A DNA stretch of 64,000 bases. It comes from Winogradskyella alexanderae (GTDB lineage Bacteria; Bacteroidota; Bacteroidia; Flavobacteriales; Flavobacteriaceae). Of this stretch, positions 18,034 to 27,477 are shown one piece after another (the first letter of the stretch is position 1; the number at the start of each line of letters is the position of its first letter). The stretch spans positions 1 through 64,000 of the forward strand of contig NZ_JAIUJR010000011.1 of NCBI RefSeq assembly GCF_020166335.1, given 5' to 3'. The notes below the pieces were generated by a model. The model was not told where the DNA came from and did not search any database. It worked only from the letters and a program-made list of their open reading frames with translations. A program made the position numbers and the translations under genes.

Positions 18034-19437
18034 CTAATCTTTTATCTTCTTTTGCTCTGGTAATGGATTTACACCATACTTGTCATACAAATACACTAGA
18101 GACGTCATTGTTGCTGCTCCTAATTCGAGCTCACGTTTGTTAACATGCTCAAAGGTATCATTTGCCGCATGATGATGATCAAAATAACGTTGTGAATCTG
18201 GTCTTAAACCAGCAACAACGTTACCTTCTGATTGCAAAGGTCTCACATCTGCACCACTCCCACCGAGCTCAAAATAATGAATATAATAAGGCTTAAACAA
18301 GGATTTCCATTTTAGCACTTGATTAAAATTGGCTTCGTTCGTATTAAACGAAAAACCTCTTGGTGTAAATCCGCCTGCATCACTTTCTAAAGCAAAAATG
18401 TGATTTTCGCCCTTTTCTTTGGCAACTTCTGCATATTTTCTTGCACCCCTCAAACCATTCTCCTCATTCATAAAAAGAACAACTCTTATACTTCGTTTTG
18501 GCTTAATACCACTTTCTTTTAGTAAACGTAAAACATCCATTGACTGCACTACACCAGCACCATCATCGTGAGCACCATCTCCTAAATCCCAAGAATCTAA
18601 GTGACCCCCTACAAGGATATATTCATCTGGAAACTGAGAGCCCGTTATTTCACCAATCACATTATAAGACACTACATCATCAAATTGCTGGCAACTTTGT
18701 TCGAAATGAAATTTAAGATTAGGATGCTTCTTTAAAGCTTCACTTAATTTCGCAGCATCGTTTGTACTTATCGCAGCTGAAGGAATGCGGTTTTCAACTG
18801 GTAAGTCGCCATAACTCATGCTACCTGTATGCGGATAGTCATCTTGTCTTGAGCTTAGAGAGCGCACTATTGTTCCTACAGCACCATATTTGGCTGCTTC
18901 TTGAGCACCTCGGTAACGTTCTGAAGAACAACCACCATAAGCTTCAAACGTATTTATTAATTCTGGTTGTAAGGCCCTATTGATAAAGACTATTTTACCT
19001 CTAACTTTTTCTTCACCTAGTGTTGCAATATCCTTGTATGTACTAACTTCTATAACTTCTGCCTCTGCACCACCCTCAGGAGTTGCGATTGAGCCACCTA
19101 AAGCACAAATATTTATGCGTTCAAAAGATTCTTCGGTTTGAAAGTAGGCCATTTCCTTTTCACCTCTAACCCATTTTGGGACCATTACAGGTTGCAACCA
19201 AACCTTGTCTAGGCCCAATTTTTCTAATTCTGATTTTGTATAGTCAACAGCGAGTTGTGCATTAGTTGAGCCCGACAATCTTCCACCGATTGTATTGGAC
19301 AAATAATCCAACCACTCATAACTCTTTCCATTGGTTAACGAGGTATTGTAAATAGTTTTTACAACTTCCTCGTCAGTTTGGGCATAACTTAATAGACCGC
19401 TTATTAAAAAAATGAAAAAATACTTTATGATTCGCAT
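18034..19437 (-). CDS. Secreted M28 family peptidase (carboxypeptidase Q-like)
   Basis: A 467-residue zinc peptidase with signal peptide MRIIKYFFIFLISGLLSYAQ. A PA-domain insertion lies at about 140-220 (KIVFINRAL, YGAVGTIVRS). The M28 core has VGGHLDSWDLGDGAHDDGAG (His and bridging Asp ligands), VVLFMNEENGLRGARKY (Glu-Glu: base and ligand), ESDAGGF (Asp) and FDHHHAANDT (His). The pattern is close to plasma glutamate carboxypeptidase. It is the last gene of a seven-gene minus-strand operon and follows ppk2 by two bases. It should act in the periplasm or outside the cell on peptides. Confidence 0.93.
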   Translation of the reverse strand: MRIIKYFFIFLISGLLSYAQTDEEVVKTIYNTSLTNGKSYEWLDYLSNTIGGRLSGSTNAQLAVDYTKSELEKLGLDKVWLQPVMVPKWVRGEKEMAYFQTEESFERINICALGGSIATPEGGAEAEVIEVSTYKDIATLGEEKVRGKIVFINRALQPELINTFEAYGGCSSERYRGAQEAAKYGAVGTIVRSLSSRQDDYPHTGSMSYGDLPVENRIPSAAISTNDAAKLSEALKKHPNLKFHFEQSCQQFDDVVSYNVIGEITGSQFPDEYILVGGHLDSWDLGDGAHDDGAGVVQSMDVLRLLKESGIKPKRSIRVVLFMNEENGLRGARKYAEVAKEKGENHIFALESDAGGFTPRGFSFNTNEANFNQVLKWKSLFKPYYIHYFELGGSGADVRPLQSEGNVVAGLRPDSQRYFDHHHAANDTFEHVNKRELELGAATMTSLVYLYDKYGVNPLPEQKKIKD

Positions 19438-19439
19438 AG

Positions 19440-20318
19440 TTATTCGTTTTCTAATTCTTGTTTATAAAGACTAATACTTGCCTTTTCTTTTTCTGGTAAT
19501 TCTGGCTCCTTAATATCTGTGTAGGTTTTTAAGGTATCATATAAAATTTTTGCTACAATATATCTGGCAGTTGGTTTGTCGTCTGCAGGAATATTAAACC
19601 AAGGTGCATGTGCTTTAGAACTGCGATTTAGAATATCTTCATAACACGCCAGGTATTTATCCCAAAGTTTGCGTTCTTTTAAATCGTCTGAAGAAAATTT
19701 CCAATTCTTATTGGGTTTATTCAATCGGCGAAGCAAACGGTTTTTTTGTTCCTCTTTTGATATATTTAGAAAGAATTTAAAAATTATAGTGCCATTTGTA
19801 GCAATATGTTTTTCAAAATTATTTATTTCTTCAAAACGCCTGTCCCAGAATTTATCTGTCACATCTTTCACTGATTTTATATCAGGCATATTCTCGTACT
19901 TTAAATAATTGGGGTGTACACGAGTTACTAGCACATTCTCGTAATGGGTTCTATTAAAAACACCAAACTTACCTCTAGCTGGCAGTGCGATATAATGCCT
20001 CCATAGATAATCGTGTTTTAACTCAAGTGGGGTAGGTTTTTTAAAACTATGCGCCACAATTCCCCTAACATTAAATTCCTTGAAAACCTCTCGGATAAGA
20101 CTATCCTTGCCAGCGGTATCCATACCCTGAATACAAAATAGCACTGCATATTTTCCATGCGCATACATAGTATTTTGGATATCGGCAAGATTTTCACTGA
20201 CTTGCCGTAATTCCTTTTCAATAGTCTTTTTACCAGCGTCTAAATTATACTTAGTTGGTAATTCCTTAATGTTTATTTTACCGGAAATTAGAAAGTCTTC
20301 AATGTTTATAGTATTCAT
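19440..20318 (-). CDS. PPK2 family polyphosphate:nucleotide phosphotransferase
   Basis: A 292-residue cytoplasmic PPK2-type kinase that moves phosphate between polyphosphate and a nucleoside mono- or diphosphate. Walker A is FCIQGMDTAGKDSLIR; the family motifs AHSFKKPTPLELKHDYLWR, FNRTHYENVLVTRVH and the lid-region arginines (KNRLLRRLNKPNKNWKFS) follow. One PPK2 domain is present. Whether it prefers AMP, ADP or GDP cannot be told from motifs alone. It is cotranscribed with the NtrC-like regulator (seven bases apart) and the M28 peptidase (two bases). Confidence 0.93.
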   Translation of the reverse strand: MNTINIEDFLISGKINIKELPTKYNLDAGKKTIEKELRQVSENLADIQNTMYAHGKYAVLFCIQGMDTAGKDSLIREVFKEFNVRGIVAHSFKKPTPLELKHDYLWRHYIALPARGKFGVFNRTHYENVLVTRVHPNYLKYENMPDIKSVKDVTDKFWDRRFEEINNFEKHIATNGTIIFKFFLNISKEEQKNRLLRRLNKPNKNWKFSSDDLKERKLWDKYLACYEDILNRSSKAHAPWFNIPADDKPTARYIVAKILYDTLKTYTDIKEPELPEKEKASISLYKQELENE

Positions 20319-20325
20319 ATATCAA

Positions 20326-21489
20326 TTATTTTGATGCAAACGATTTCACATCGTTTTCACTAACTTCTTTGCCACCTAAAATGATTAAGCGTTCTACAAC
20401 ATTTCTCAGTTCTCTAATATTACCCGTCCAGTCATAGTTTTGTAACAACTTAAGTGCTTTCTCTGAAAATGCCTTTTTTGCATTTCCTTGTTCCTGAGAA
20501 ATCTTATCGGCAAAATAATCTACCAAAAGTGGAATATCTTCTCTACGATCGTTCAACGCAGGTACTTGAATTAAAATTACCGCAAGCCTGTGATATAAAT
20601 CCTCTCTAAACTTACCCTCTTCTATCTCTTTCATAAGATTTTTATTGGTTGCAGCAACAACTCGTACGTCTACCTTTATGTCTTTATCGCTACCTACACG
20701 TTGTATTCTGCTTTCTTGAAGTGCACGTAATACCTTTGCTTGCGCAGACAAACTCATATCTCCAATTTCATCAAGGAAAATGGTTCCACCATTGGCAGCT
20801 TCAAACTTACCTGCTCTGTCTTTATTTGCCGAAGTAAATGCACCTTTAACATGCCCAAACAATTCGCTTTCTATTAATTCTGACGGTATTGCTGCACAAT
20901 TCACCTCGATCATTGGACCCTTTGACCTATTGCTTTTCTGGTGCAACCAATGCGCCACAAGTTCTTTACCCGTTCCGTTTGGACCCGTAATTAAAACCCT
21001 TGCATCGGTCGGTGCTACTTTATCAATCATATCCTTTATGCGTTCAATAGCGTCACTTTCACCAATCATCTCATAGTTCTTGCTAACTTTCTTTTTAAGC
21101 CTTTTGTTCTCAACTACAAGCTCCTTTCTGTCTAAGGCTATACGCACGGTATTTAATAACCTGTTTAAATCAGGTGGTTTCGATATGTAGTCAAAAGCGC
21201 CAAGACGCATGGTGTTTACTGCTGTATCTAAATCACCATGTCCTGAGATCATAACAACAGGTGTTTCAGGTTTTATTTTTTTAATCGCTTCCAACACTTC
21301 GACACCATCCATTTTTGGCATTTTTATATCACATAAAACAAGGTCAAAATCATCTTTTTTAATTTTTTCAATACCGACTAATCCATCTTCAGCCTCATCA
21401 ACAACGTAAGTGTCATTTTCCTCTGACAGTATTTTTACCAAAACCCTTCTAATGGCCGCTTCGTCTTCAATGATTAAAATTTTTGACAT
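20326..21489 (-). CDS. NtrC-family response regulator (receiver + AAA+), no HTH domain
   Basis: A 387-residue response regulator. The receiver domain has IIEDE at the acidic pocket and Asp54 in VLCDIKMPKMDG as phosphoryl acceptor. The sigma-54 activator AAA+ domain has Walker A GPNGTGKE, the L1 loop GAFTSA and Walker B GGTIFLDEIGDM. Two points are odd. The sigma-54 contact loop is normally GAFTGA, but residue 220 here is Ser. The protein stops at ENDVKSFASK, where NtrC (about 470 residues) would continue into a Fis-type helix-turn-helix, so no DNA-binding domain is present. It may act from solution or through a partner (inference). The cognate histidine kinase is not in the operon. Confidence 0.93.
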   Translation of the reverse strand: MSKILIIEDEAAIRRVLVKILSEENDTYVVDEAEDGLVGIEKIKKDDFDLVLCDIKMPKMDGVEVLEAIKKIKPETPVVMISGHGDLDTAVNTMRLGAFDYISKPPDLNRLLNTVRIALDRKELVVENKRLKKKVSKNYEMIGESDAIERIKDMIDKVAPTDARVLITGPNGTGKELVAHWLHQKSNRSKGPMIEVNCAAIPSELIESELFGHVKGAFTSANKDRAGKFEAANGGTIFLDEIGDMSLSAQAKVLRALQESRIQRVGSDKDIKVDVRVVAATNKNLMKEIEEGKFREDLYHRLAVILIQVPALNDRREDIPLLVDYFADKISQEQGNAKKAFSEKALKLLQNYDWTGNIRELRNVVERLIILGGKEVSENDVKSFASK

Positions 21490-21492
21490 ATT

Positions 21493-22383
21493 TTATATTT
21501 TAAATTTTATTCCTGTTCTCAAATAAAAGGCATTAAGCTCATTTAGCCCAAATATTTCTTCTCTATCCCTATTCCTTAACACATTTCTAAGTCTAAACGT
21601 ATACCCAAAATAGGTATATGCTACAAGGTTCTTAGTAAAAAAATATTCATACCCAACTCCTGCAACAGCAACAGAAAGTGAAATGTTATTTACTAATTGA
21701 CCGTTAACATCAATTGGTTGCTGAATATTTGCAAAATAACCATCTAAACCTGAAAATAATTGAAGCATATTTTTTTCATCAAAAAAATACTTCAGATTAG
21801 ATTTTGGTATTCCGGCATTAAACGACCATTTCGCATTAACTTTTCTATAATAACTTACAAATGGTAATGGAAAAGGTATACCAGCAGTTGTATTATAGGT
21901 TAATCCTAAGACCAACCGATATGGACGTTCAATATCTGTAGCATCCGTTCTATCCTTGATTGCAAATATACCACCATTTAAAAATAAGTCGTCTCCTTTT
22001 AGAGTAGTAGTTAAAGTTGATGCAATTCTCGGGTTAACAGTTAACCCAAGTCGCCAATCGTTATTCCATTTAAAAGTATAGCCTAAGTTAAAATCGATAA
22101 CATGAAGGATTTTTAACTCATTCGTATTAAAGGGATACTCATCTTCAAGGTTTAGTAGTATTCTATTGTACTCACCACCAACTAGCAAATAATCGGTGTC
22201 TTTAATTTTTATAGGATAATTGAGTGAAGCTCGTAATCTGGTGTATTGGTCTTCTGATCTGCTACTAGGAATAAACGAATATTCTAGTTTAGCTAAATCC
22301 GTTAATTGGGCCTGAACAATATGTGTGCAACAAAATATCAAAATTACTTGAAGCACTAAACATTTTGACCGCCATTTAATCAT
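21493..22383 (-). CDS. DUF6268-like outer-membrane beta-barrel protein
   Basis: A 296-residue exported protein; the signal peptide ends near residue 26 (HIVQAQL). The rest is a run of amphipathic beta strands with aromatic girdles (RLRASLNYPI, DFNLGYTFKWNNDWRLGLTVNP, GVGYEYFFTKNLVAYTYFGYTFRL), ending in a strand with a terminal hydrophobic residue (YLRTGIKFKI), as expected for outer-membrane barrels. It fits the DUF6268 family. It sits in the operon between the MscS channel (seven bases upstream) and the NtrC-like regulator (three bases downstream). Confidence 0.8.
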   Translation of the reverse strand: MIKWRSKCLVLQVILIFCCTHIVQAQLTDLAKLEYSFIPSSRSEDQYTRLRASLNYPIKIKDTDYLLVGGEYNRILLNLEDEYPFNTNELKILHVIDFNLGYTFKWNNDWRLGLTVNPRIASTLTTTLKGDDLFLNGGIFAIKDRTDATDIERPYRLVLGLTYNTTAGIPFPLPFVSYYRKVNAKWSFNAGIPKSNLKYFFDEKNMLQLFSGLDGYFANIQQPIDVNGQLVNNISLSVAVAGVGYEYFFTKNLVAYTYFGYTFRLRNVLRNRDREEIFGLNELNAFYLRTGIKFKI

Positions 22384-22390
22384 TTACTCA

Positions 22391-23215
22391 TTATTGATTT
22401 TTAATATGAACGTCGCGCTGTGGAAACGGAATAGTTACATTATTTTCTCTAAATAATCGATCTATTTCAAATCTGATGTCACTTTTTGGAAATGTTGCTT
22501 TAAAACTATCGTTCAGCGTAAAAATTAACATAAAGTCCAAGGAGCTATCTCCAAAATCCGTAAAAACAACAATTGGTTCAGGTACATCTAAAACTTGAGG
22601 ATGAGAGTTTGCAGCTTGTAGCAACAATTTTTTTACTAACTGCACATCACTACCATAGGCTACGCCAACAGTAACGTGCTCCCGCGTTAGTGTGCCATTT
22701 TGGGTCCAGTTAAACAGTGAATTTGTAAGATATAAGTGGTTTGGAATAACTAGTACTTTATTATCAATAGTTACAGCCCTAGTCGTTCGAAGCTTAATTT
22801 CTTCCACTCTTCCTACCTTACCATCTAACTCGATAATATCCCCAACATGAACCGTTTGATCCAATAAAATAAAAACACCGGAAATTATATCCTGAAACAA
22901 GGTTTGCAAGGCTAAACCAACACCAATAAGTAACGCTGCTGAAGCTGCAAGAATACCAGTGACATTAAAACCAATGGCATTAAGTGTTATTAGAAGGAAG
23001 ATGAGATAAACAATCCATTTACCATAAGAAAAAACAGTATCAAATTTTGCCCTGTCGTCTTTTGGTAAATTTCTAGTAAGAATACGTCTGAAAAGTCGCA
23101 AAACTATTGACGTTACAACGATAACAAGGATTACAAACAGGAGACCTTTTACCGATATAGAAATGTTATCTGTAAAGGTAAACCTGTATTTTAATAACTC
23201 GTTTAAACCTTCCAT
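22391..23215 (-). CDS. Small-conductance mechanosensitive channel, MscS family
   Basis: A 274-residue inner-membrane protein of the MscS family, which opens on membrane tension to release solutes during hypo-osmotic shock. Membrane helices lie at about 20-42, 68-86 and 92-118. The pore-lining third helix is the glycine/alanine-rich GILAASAALLIGVGLALQ, followed by the family motif LFQDIISGVFILLDQTVHVGDII and a beta domain (VGRVEEIKLRTTRAVTIDN). The size is that of the simple three-helix MscS form. It lies between the ABC permease (one base) and the barrel protein in the operon. Confidence 0.93.
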   Translation of the reverse strand: MEGLNELLKYRFTFTDNISISVKGLLFVILVIVVTSIVLRLFRRILTRNLPKDDRAKFDTVFSYGKWIVYLIFLLITLNAIGFNVTGILAASAALLIGVGLALQTLFQDIISGVFILLDQTVHVGDIIELDGKVGRVEEIKLRTTRAVTIDNKVLVIPNHLYLTNSLFNWTQNGTLTREHVTVGVAYGSDVQLVKKLLLQAANSHPQVLDVPEPIVVFTDFGDSSLDFMLIFTLNDSFKATFPKSDIRFEIDRLFRENNVTIPFPQRDVHIKNQ

Positions 23216-23216
23216 A

Positions 23217-24539
23217 CTAGTATTTTAACCATTTGAACAATTCTTTGTAAGACGCCTTTTTACCATACATAAGAATACCAACACGATAAATTTTTGCAGC
23301 AAACCAAACCGCTAATATAAAAGTGCCAACTAAAAGCAATAGTGACAAACCTTGTTGCCAAAGCGGCACGCCAAATGGAATACGCATAAGCATAACTACT
23401 GGTGATGTTAGCGGTATGAAGGAAAAAACTGTAGAAACTGTTCCATGTGGATCTTCAATTACAGTAAAAACACCTACATAAACCGCCAAAATCAGTGGCA
23501 TTAATATTGGTAGCATAAATTGCTGCGTATCTGTCTCATTATCAACAGCTGCGCCAATAGCCGCATAAAGTGAACTGTATAAAAGATAACCACCAACAAA
23601 AAACAAGATAAAAGCAATAACCAAGTTGGTCATTGGTAAATTGCTAATAGCTGTTAAGATGTTTTCTGCCATAGCTTGAGCTTGGTCCGCATTTTGCCCT
23701 GTCATTGCCTGATTAACAATTTCCTGTTGAGGCGTATTTACCTGCGCCATATCAATACCAAAAATAGCAGACACGATTACCAGCAAAACACCACCCAAAA
23801 CAACCCATATAGCGAATTGTGTGACTCCTGCCAGAGAAGTACCTATAATCTTACCCATCATAAGCTGAATGGGTTTGACTGAAGATATTATCACCTCAAT
23901 AATACGGCTTGTTTTTTCTTCAATGACACTTCTCATAATCATGTTTCCATAAATGATAATAAACATAAATAGAAGGTAACCGGCTATACCTCCAAAAGCC
24001 AATTTTACAACATTGTCAATCTTTGAGCTTTTTTCACCTTCAAAACTCTCCTGTGAGATATCTATATAGATTTTGGACGCTTCAATTTGCTCTAACGATA
24101 CACCATCCTCTTGCAGTTTTATTTCACGTAGTTTTTTCTCAATCTTTCTTTCAAGTCCCGAAATTACGGTTAGCGAAGGCGCTTCTTCGGAATAAAATTT
24201 AATATTATCGTTTATTTCTTCTACAGCAGAAACCTTAGCAATGTGTAATAGCCCATAATCCTCCTTTTCTTTGACAATTTCTTTAGCATCCTTTAAGTTC
24301 AATCCATTTAATTTTAGATACGTTGTATTTTCGGTACTTTCAAAAATATCGGTCAGGTAACCTGTTTCGTCCAATACCGAAATTGTCCGTTTTTTATCAT
24401 TGTTAATTTGACTTAAATAGGAGACAACGGCAATAAGTGCAATCATAATTAAGGGACTTAAAAACGTCATAATTATGAAGGATTTATTTTTAACCTTTGT
24501 TAAATATTCGCGCTGTATTATAAGGGGTAGATGATTCAT
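23217..24539 (-). CDS. ABC-2 type transporter permease (NatB-like)
   Basis: A 440-residue permease. One membrane helix is at about 21-42 (FIIMTFLSPLIMIALIAVVSYL), followed by a large extracytoplasmic domain (about 45-180) and five helices in the C-terminal half (LAFGGIAGYLLFMFIIIYG onward). The motif MRSVIEEKTSRIIEVIISSVKPIQLMMGKI is typical of ABC-2/NatB permeases. It forms an exporter with the ATPase gene two bases upstream. The substrate is unknown; NatAB exports sodium in Bacillus, but sequence alone does not show that here. Confidence 0.9.
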   Translation of the reverse strand: MNHLPLIIQREYLTKVKNKSFIIMTFLSPLIMIALIAVVSYLSQINNDKKRTISVLDETGYLTDIFESTENTTYLKLNGLNLKDAKEIVKEKEDYGLLHIAKVSAVEEINDNIKFYSEEAPSLTVISGLERKIEKKLREIKLQEDGVSLEQIEASKIYIDISQESFEGEKSSKIDNVVKLAFGGIAGYLLFMFIIIYGNMIMRSVIEEKTSRIIEVIISSVKPIQLMMGKIIGTSLAGVTQFAIWVVLGGVLLVIVSAIFGIDMAQVNTPQQEIVNQAMTGQNADQAQAMAENILTAISNLPMTNLVIAFILFFVGGYLLYSSLYAAIGAAVDNETDTQQFMLPILMPLILAVYVGVFTVIEDPHGTVSTVFSFIPLTSPVVMLMRIPFGVPLWQQGLSLLLLVGTFILAVWFAAKIYRVGILMYGKKASYKELFKWLKY

Positions 24540-24541
24540 TT

Positions 24542-25468
24542 TTAATTGCTTTGAACAGTTTGAATAAAAATATCATTTGCAGTTGGGATAACCTCAACAA
24601 AATGATGCACTTCTGCCTTTGAAGTTAAGAATGACAACAAATCGTTAGGTGACGTCTTATCGTCAATTTTAATATTAAGCTTAATATCATCATGTAAATT
24701 CTTGAAGGTTGCTGGTAATACTTCAAAGGATTTTTTGATATCTGATAAAACCTCCTGGCTATTAATGGATTGCAAACCAACTTCAAATGTATTGGTCTTA
24801 AATTTATATTTAATGTCGTTAAGTTTCCCATCAAGTATTTTATTGGACTTATGTATTAACGCAATATGATCGCAAAGTTCTTCGACAGACTCCATCCTGT
24901 GAGTAGAGAATATGACTGTTGCTCCTTCTTCTCTCAATTTTAGAATTTCATCCTTTATGAGATTTGCGTTGATAGGATCAAACCCAGAAAACGGTTCGTC
25001 AAAAATTAAAAGTTTTGGCCGATGTAAAACTGTAACAATAAATTGAATTTTTTGTGCTTGTCCTTTACTTAGTTCCTGAATTTTTTTGTTCCACCAATCT
25101 CCTATTTCTAGTTTATCAAACCAATACTTTAATCTGCTTTTTGCTTCTGACTTTGGCATGCCCTTAAGCTGTGCAAGATACAGTGCTTGTTCGCCTACCT
25201 TCATTGATTTATAAAGCCCGCGCTCTTCAGGCAAATAACCAATATCCTTAATATGCTCTGGTCTTAGAGGCTGACCATCTAAAAATACCTTACCATCATC
25301 TGGCATGGTTATTTGATTTATAATTCTAATCAGTGTTGTTTTGCCTGCTCCATTTGGTCCCAATAGCCCGAAAATACTACCTTTGGGTACAGCTATAGAA
25401 ACTTTGTTAAGTGCTCTAAATTCTCCGAAATTCTTTGATACGGATTCAGCAACCAATAAGTGGCTCAT
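24542..25468 (-). CDS. ABC transporter ATP-binding protein (NatA-like)
   Basis: A 308-residue ATPase: Walker A GLLGPNGAGKTTLIRI (about 36-48), signature LSKGQAQKIQF, Walker B LLIFDEPFSGFDP and switch His in STHRMES. The signature has SKGQ instead of SGGQ, as is common in this group. The C-terminal 80 residues are an extra domain found in NatA-like exporters. It is the first gene of the seven-gene operon. No exact TAnnTTTG element was found upstream. Confidence 0.93.
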   Translation of the reverse strand: MSHLLVAESVSKNFGEFRALNKVSIAVPKGSIFGLLGPNGAGKTTLIRIINQITMPDDGKVFLDGQPLRPEHIKDIGYLPEERGLYKSMKVGEQALYLAQLKGMPKSEAKSRLKYWFDKLEIGDWWNKKIQELSKGQAQKIQFIVTVLHRPKLLIFDEPFSGFDPINANLIKDEILKLREEGATVIFSTHRMESVEELCDHIALIHKSNKILDGKLNDIKYKFKTNTFEVGLQSINSQEVLSDIKKSFEVLPATFKNLHDDIKLNIKIDDKTSPNDLLSFLTSKAEVHHFVEVIPTANDIFIQTVQSN

Positions 25469-25590
25469 AAGGTATGGTTTTTTATATTTTGGTTAGAACG
25501 TAAATATATTAAATGTAAGATAGTTTAATGATTTTTAAGTAATACAAATTAGAGCAGTTTGGCTTAATTTATTTTACTCACTCTACTATA

Positions 25591-25627
25591 AAAACAAAAC
25601 CCACCCTTATAACTAAATAAGGATGGG
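25591..25627 (-). terminator. Terminator of the grpE-dnaJ operon
   Basis: On the minus strand a 10-bp stem with one mismatch (25617-25627 with 25600-25610) and a 6-base loop is followed by TTTTGTTTT. It lies about 90 bases after the dnaJ stop. Confidence 0.75.
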
Positions 25628-25713
25628 AAAAAATTGCTATGAAAAAGAAAAATTACCGCTAATTAGCATTAGCGATAAGTCAAAGATAATATTTTTTATT
25701 AAACGAGACTGTT

Positions 25714-26826
25714 TTACGAGAACATATCTTTTACCTTTTCAAAAAAAGATTTATCAGAACTTTCCGGTTTAGGCTCAAAATGTTCATCGTTTTTCATCTC
25801 TTCAAAAAAGTCTTTCTGTTTTTTACTTAAAGTCTTTGGGGTCCAAACATTTACGTGTACCAATAAGTCACCTTTACCATATCCGTTGATACTTGGAATA
25901 CCTTTCCCTCTTAATCTCAATATTTTACCAGATTGAACACCTGCTTCAATCTTTATTCTAACTTTTCCGGTAACGGTATCTATTTCCTTTGAGGTTCCCA
26001 GAACAGCATCAGGCAAACTAACATACATATCGTAATGCAAATTATCCCCTTCACGTTTTAAGGTTGGATGTTCCTCTTCTTGAATTAATACCAATAAATC
26101 TCCTGCTATACCATTGCCTGGTGCGTCATTTCCTTTACCAGTAACTTTGAGTTGCATACCATCTACTACACCTGCAGGAATCTTAACAGAAACCGTTTCT
26201 TCCGTTACTTTCATACCTTGTGCATCTGCATCGGCAGGCTTTTTATCGATGATTTGTCCAGAGCCACCACAGGTCTGACACGTTGTAGCAGTCTGCATTC
26301 TACCTAAAATAGTGTTGGTTATTCTAGTAACTTGTCCCGAACCGTTGCATGTGGTACACGTTTTATAGGTAGTTCCAGGTGCTTGTTTCTTACGCTTTAC
26401 TTTAATTTTCTTTTCAACACCATTAGCAACTTCTTCTAAACTTAGTGAGACTCTAATGCGCAAATTACTTCCCTTGGCAACACGTTGTCTGCCACCTCCG
26501 CCGAATCCACTGAAACCACCTCCAAAGGCACCACCAAATATATCGCCAAACTGACTGAATATGTCATCCATATTCATGCCACCGCCACCAAAGCCACCTG
26601 CTCCTTCAAAGGCTTGATGACCAAATTGATCGTATCTAGCTTTTTTTTCAGGATTACTCAAAACTTCGTATGCTTCGGCTGCTTTCTTGAACATTTCTTC
26701 AGCTTCTTTATCATCTGGATTCTTATCTGGATGATACTTTAATGCCATCTTACGATAGGCCTTTTTGATTTCAGATTCTGAAGCGCCTTTGCTTATGCCT
26801 AAGATGTCGTAATAGTCTTCTTTCAT
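25714..26826 (-). CDS. dnaJ: Chaperone DnaJ with a reduced zinc-finger domain
   Basis: DnaJ (Hsp40) stimulates the ATPase of DnaK and hands it unfolded proteins. The 370 residues hold the J domain with HPD at 32-34, a glycine-rich linker (about 75-112) and two C-terminal substrate domains. A usual DnaJ has four CxxCxGxG motifs binding two zinc ions. Here only two are present, at Cys157/Cys160 (CTTCNGSG) and Cys183/Cys186 (CQTCGGSG). By spacing these are motifs II and III, which form zinc site II; I and IV are lost, the fourth being replaced by [10 protein letters not shown]. It follows grpE by 60 bases in one operon. Confidence 0.97.
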   Translation of the reverse strand: MKEDYYDILGISKGASESEIKKAYRKMALKYHPDKNPDDKEAEEMFKKAAEAYEVLSNPEKKARYDQFGHQAFEGAGGFGGGGMNMDDIFSQFGDIFGGAFGGGFSGFGGGGRQRVAKGSNLRIRVSLSLEEVANGVEKKIKVKRKKQAPGTTYKTCTTCNGSGQVTRITNTILGRMQTATTCQTCGGSGQIIDKKPADADAQGMKVTEETVSVKIPAGVVDGMQLKVTGKGNDAPGNGIAGDLLVLIQEEEHPTLKREGDNLHYDMYVSLPDAVLGTSKEIDTVTGKVRIKIEAGVQSGKILRLRGKGIPSINGYGKGDLLVHVNVWTPKTLSKKQKDFFEEMKNDEHFEPKPESSDKSFFEKVKDMFS

Positions 26827-26886
26827 ATTTTTGACCCGAATGGTTTGGGTGAATTTTTAATTGCTAATGTTTGAAGGTCTTAAAAT

Positions 26887-27441
26887 TTACTGTCCTATGA
26901 CCACTTTTGGGAAACGAATTACCTTATCTCCCAATTTATAGCCCTTTTCGATAACATCAATAATCTTACCTTTTAAATCATCGCTTGGAGCTGGGATTTG
27001 GGTAACAGCCTCATGATTATCAGCATTAAATACATCACCTTTTTCGACCATTATTTTTGATAATCCTTTCTGTTCTAAAGTAGATACCAGTTTATTGTAA
27101 ATTAATAAAACCCCTTTTCTGAGCTCTTCTGCCTCTTTATCTTCTTCAATGTGCATTAAAGCACGTTCAAAATCGTCAAGAATTGGCAATAAGGACAACA
27201 TTAGATCCTGACTGGCGGTTTTAAAAAGTTCTATACGCTCTTTTGTTGTGCGTTTTTTGTAATTCTCAAACTCTGCAAACAAGCGCATAAATTTATCTTT
27301 CTCAGATGCTAACTCTTCTTTAAGCTGTTCTTCTGGTGACTTTGTTTCTTCCTTTGTTTCTACATCTGCTTCTGCCGTTGCAGTTGCGGTATCCTCTATC
27401 TGAGGATCCTCTACTTTTTTACTTTTATCTTTTTTACTCAT
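26887..27441 (-). CDS. grpE: Nucleotide exchange factor GrpE
   Basis: GrpE releases ADP from DnaK. I start at the ATG at 27441 (MSKKDKSKKVEDPQ, 184 residues). An in-frame ATG at 27492 lies upstream of the -7 element at 27485-27478, so it should not be in the transcript. The N-terminus is acidic and low-complexity, residues about 40-95 form the long dimer coiled coil (EEQLKEELASEKDKFMRLFAEFENYKKR), and the C-terminal beta domain ends with EKGYKLGDKVIRFPKVVIGQ. dnaJ follows in the same operon; dnaK is not nearby. No CIRCE element was seen. Confidence 0.95.
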   Translation of the reverse strand: MSKKDKSKKVEDPQIEDTATATAEADVETKEETKSPEEQLKEELASEKDKFMRLFAEFENYKKRTTKERIELFKTASQDLMLSLLPILDDFERALMHIEEDKEAEELRKGVLLIYNKLVSTLEQKGLSKIMVEKGDVFNADNHEAVTQIPAPSDDLKGKIIDVIEKGYKLGDKVIRFPKVVIGQ

Positions 27442-27477
27442 TTGAGCTGTGTTTTTAAATCTTTGATTTAGAATTGG

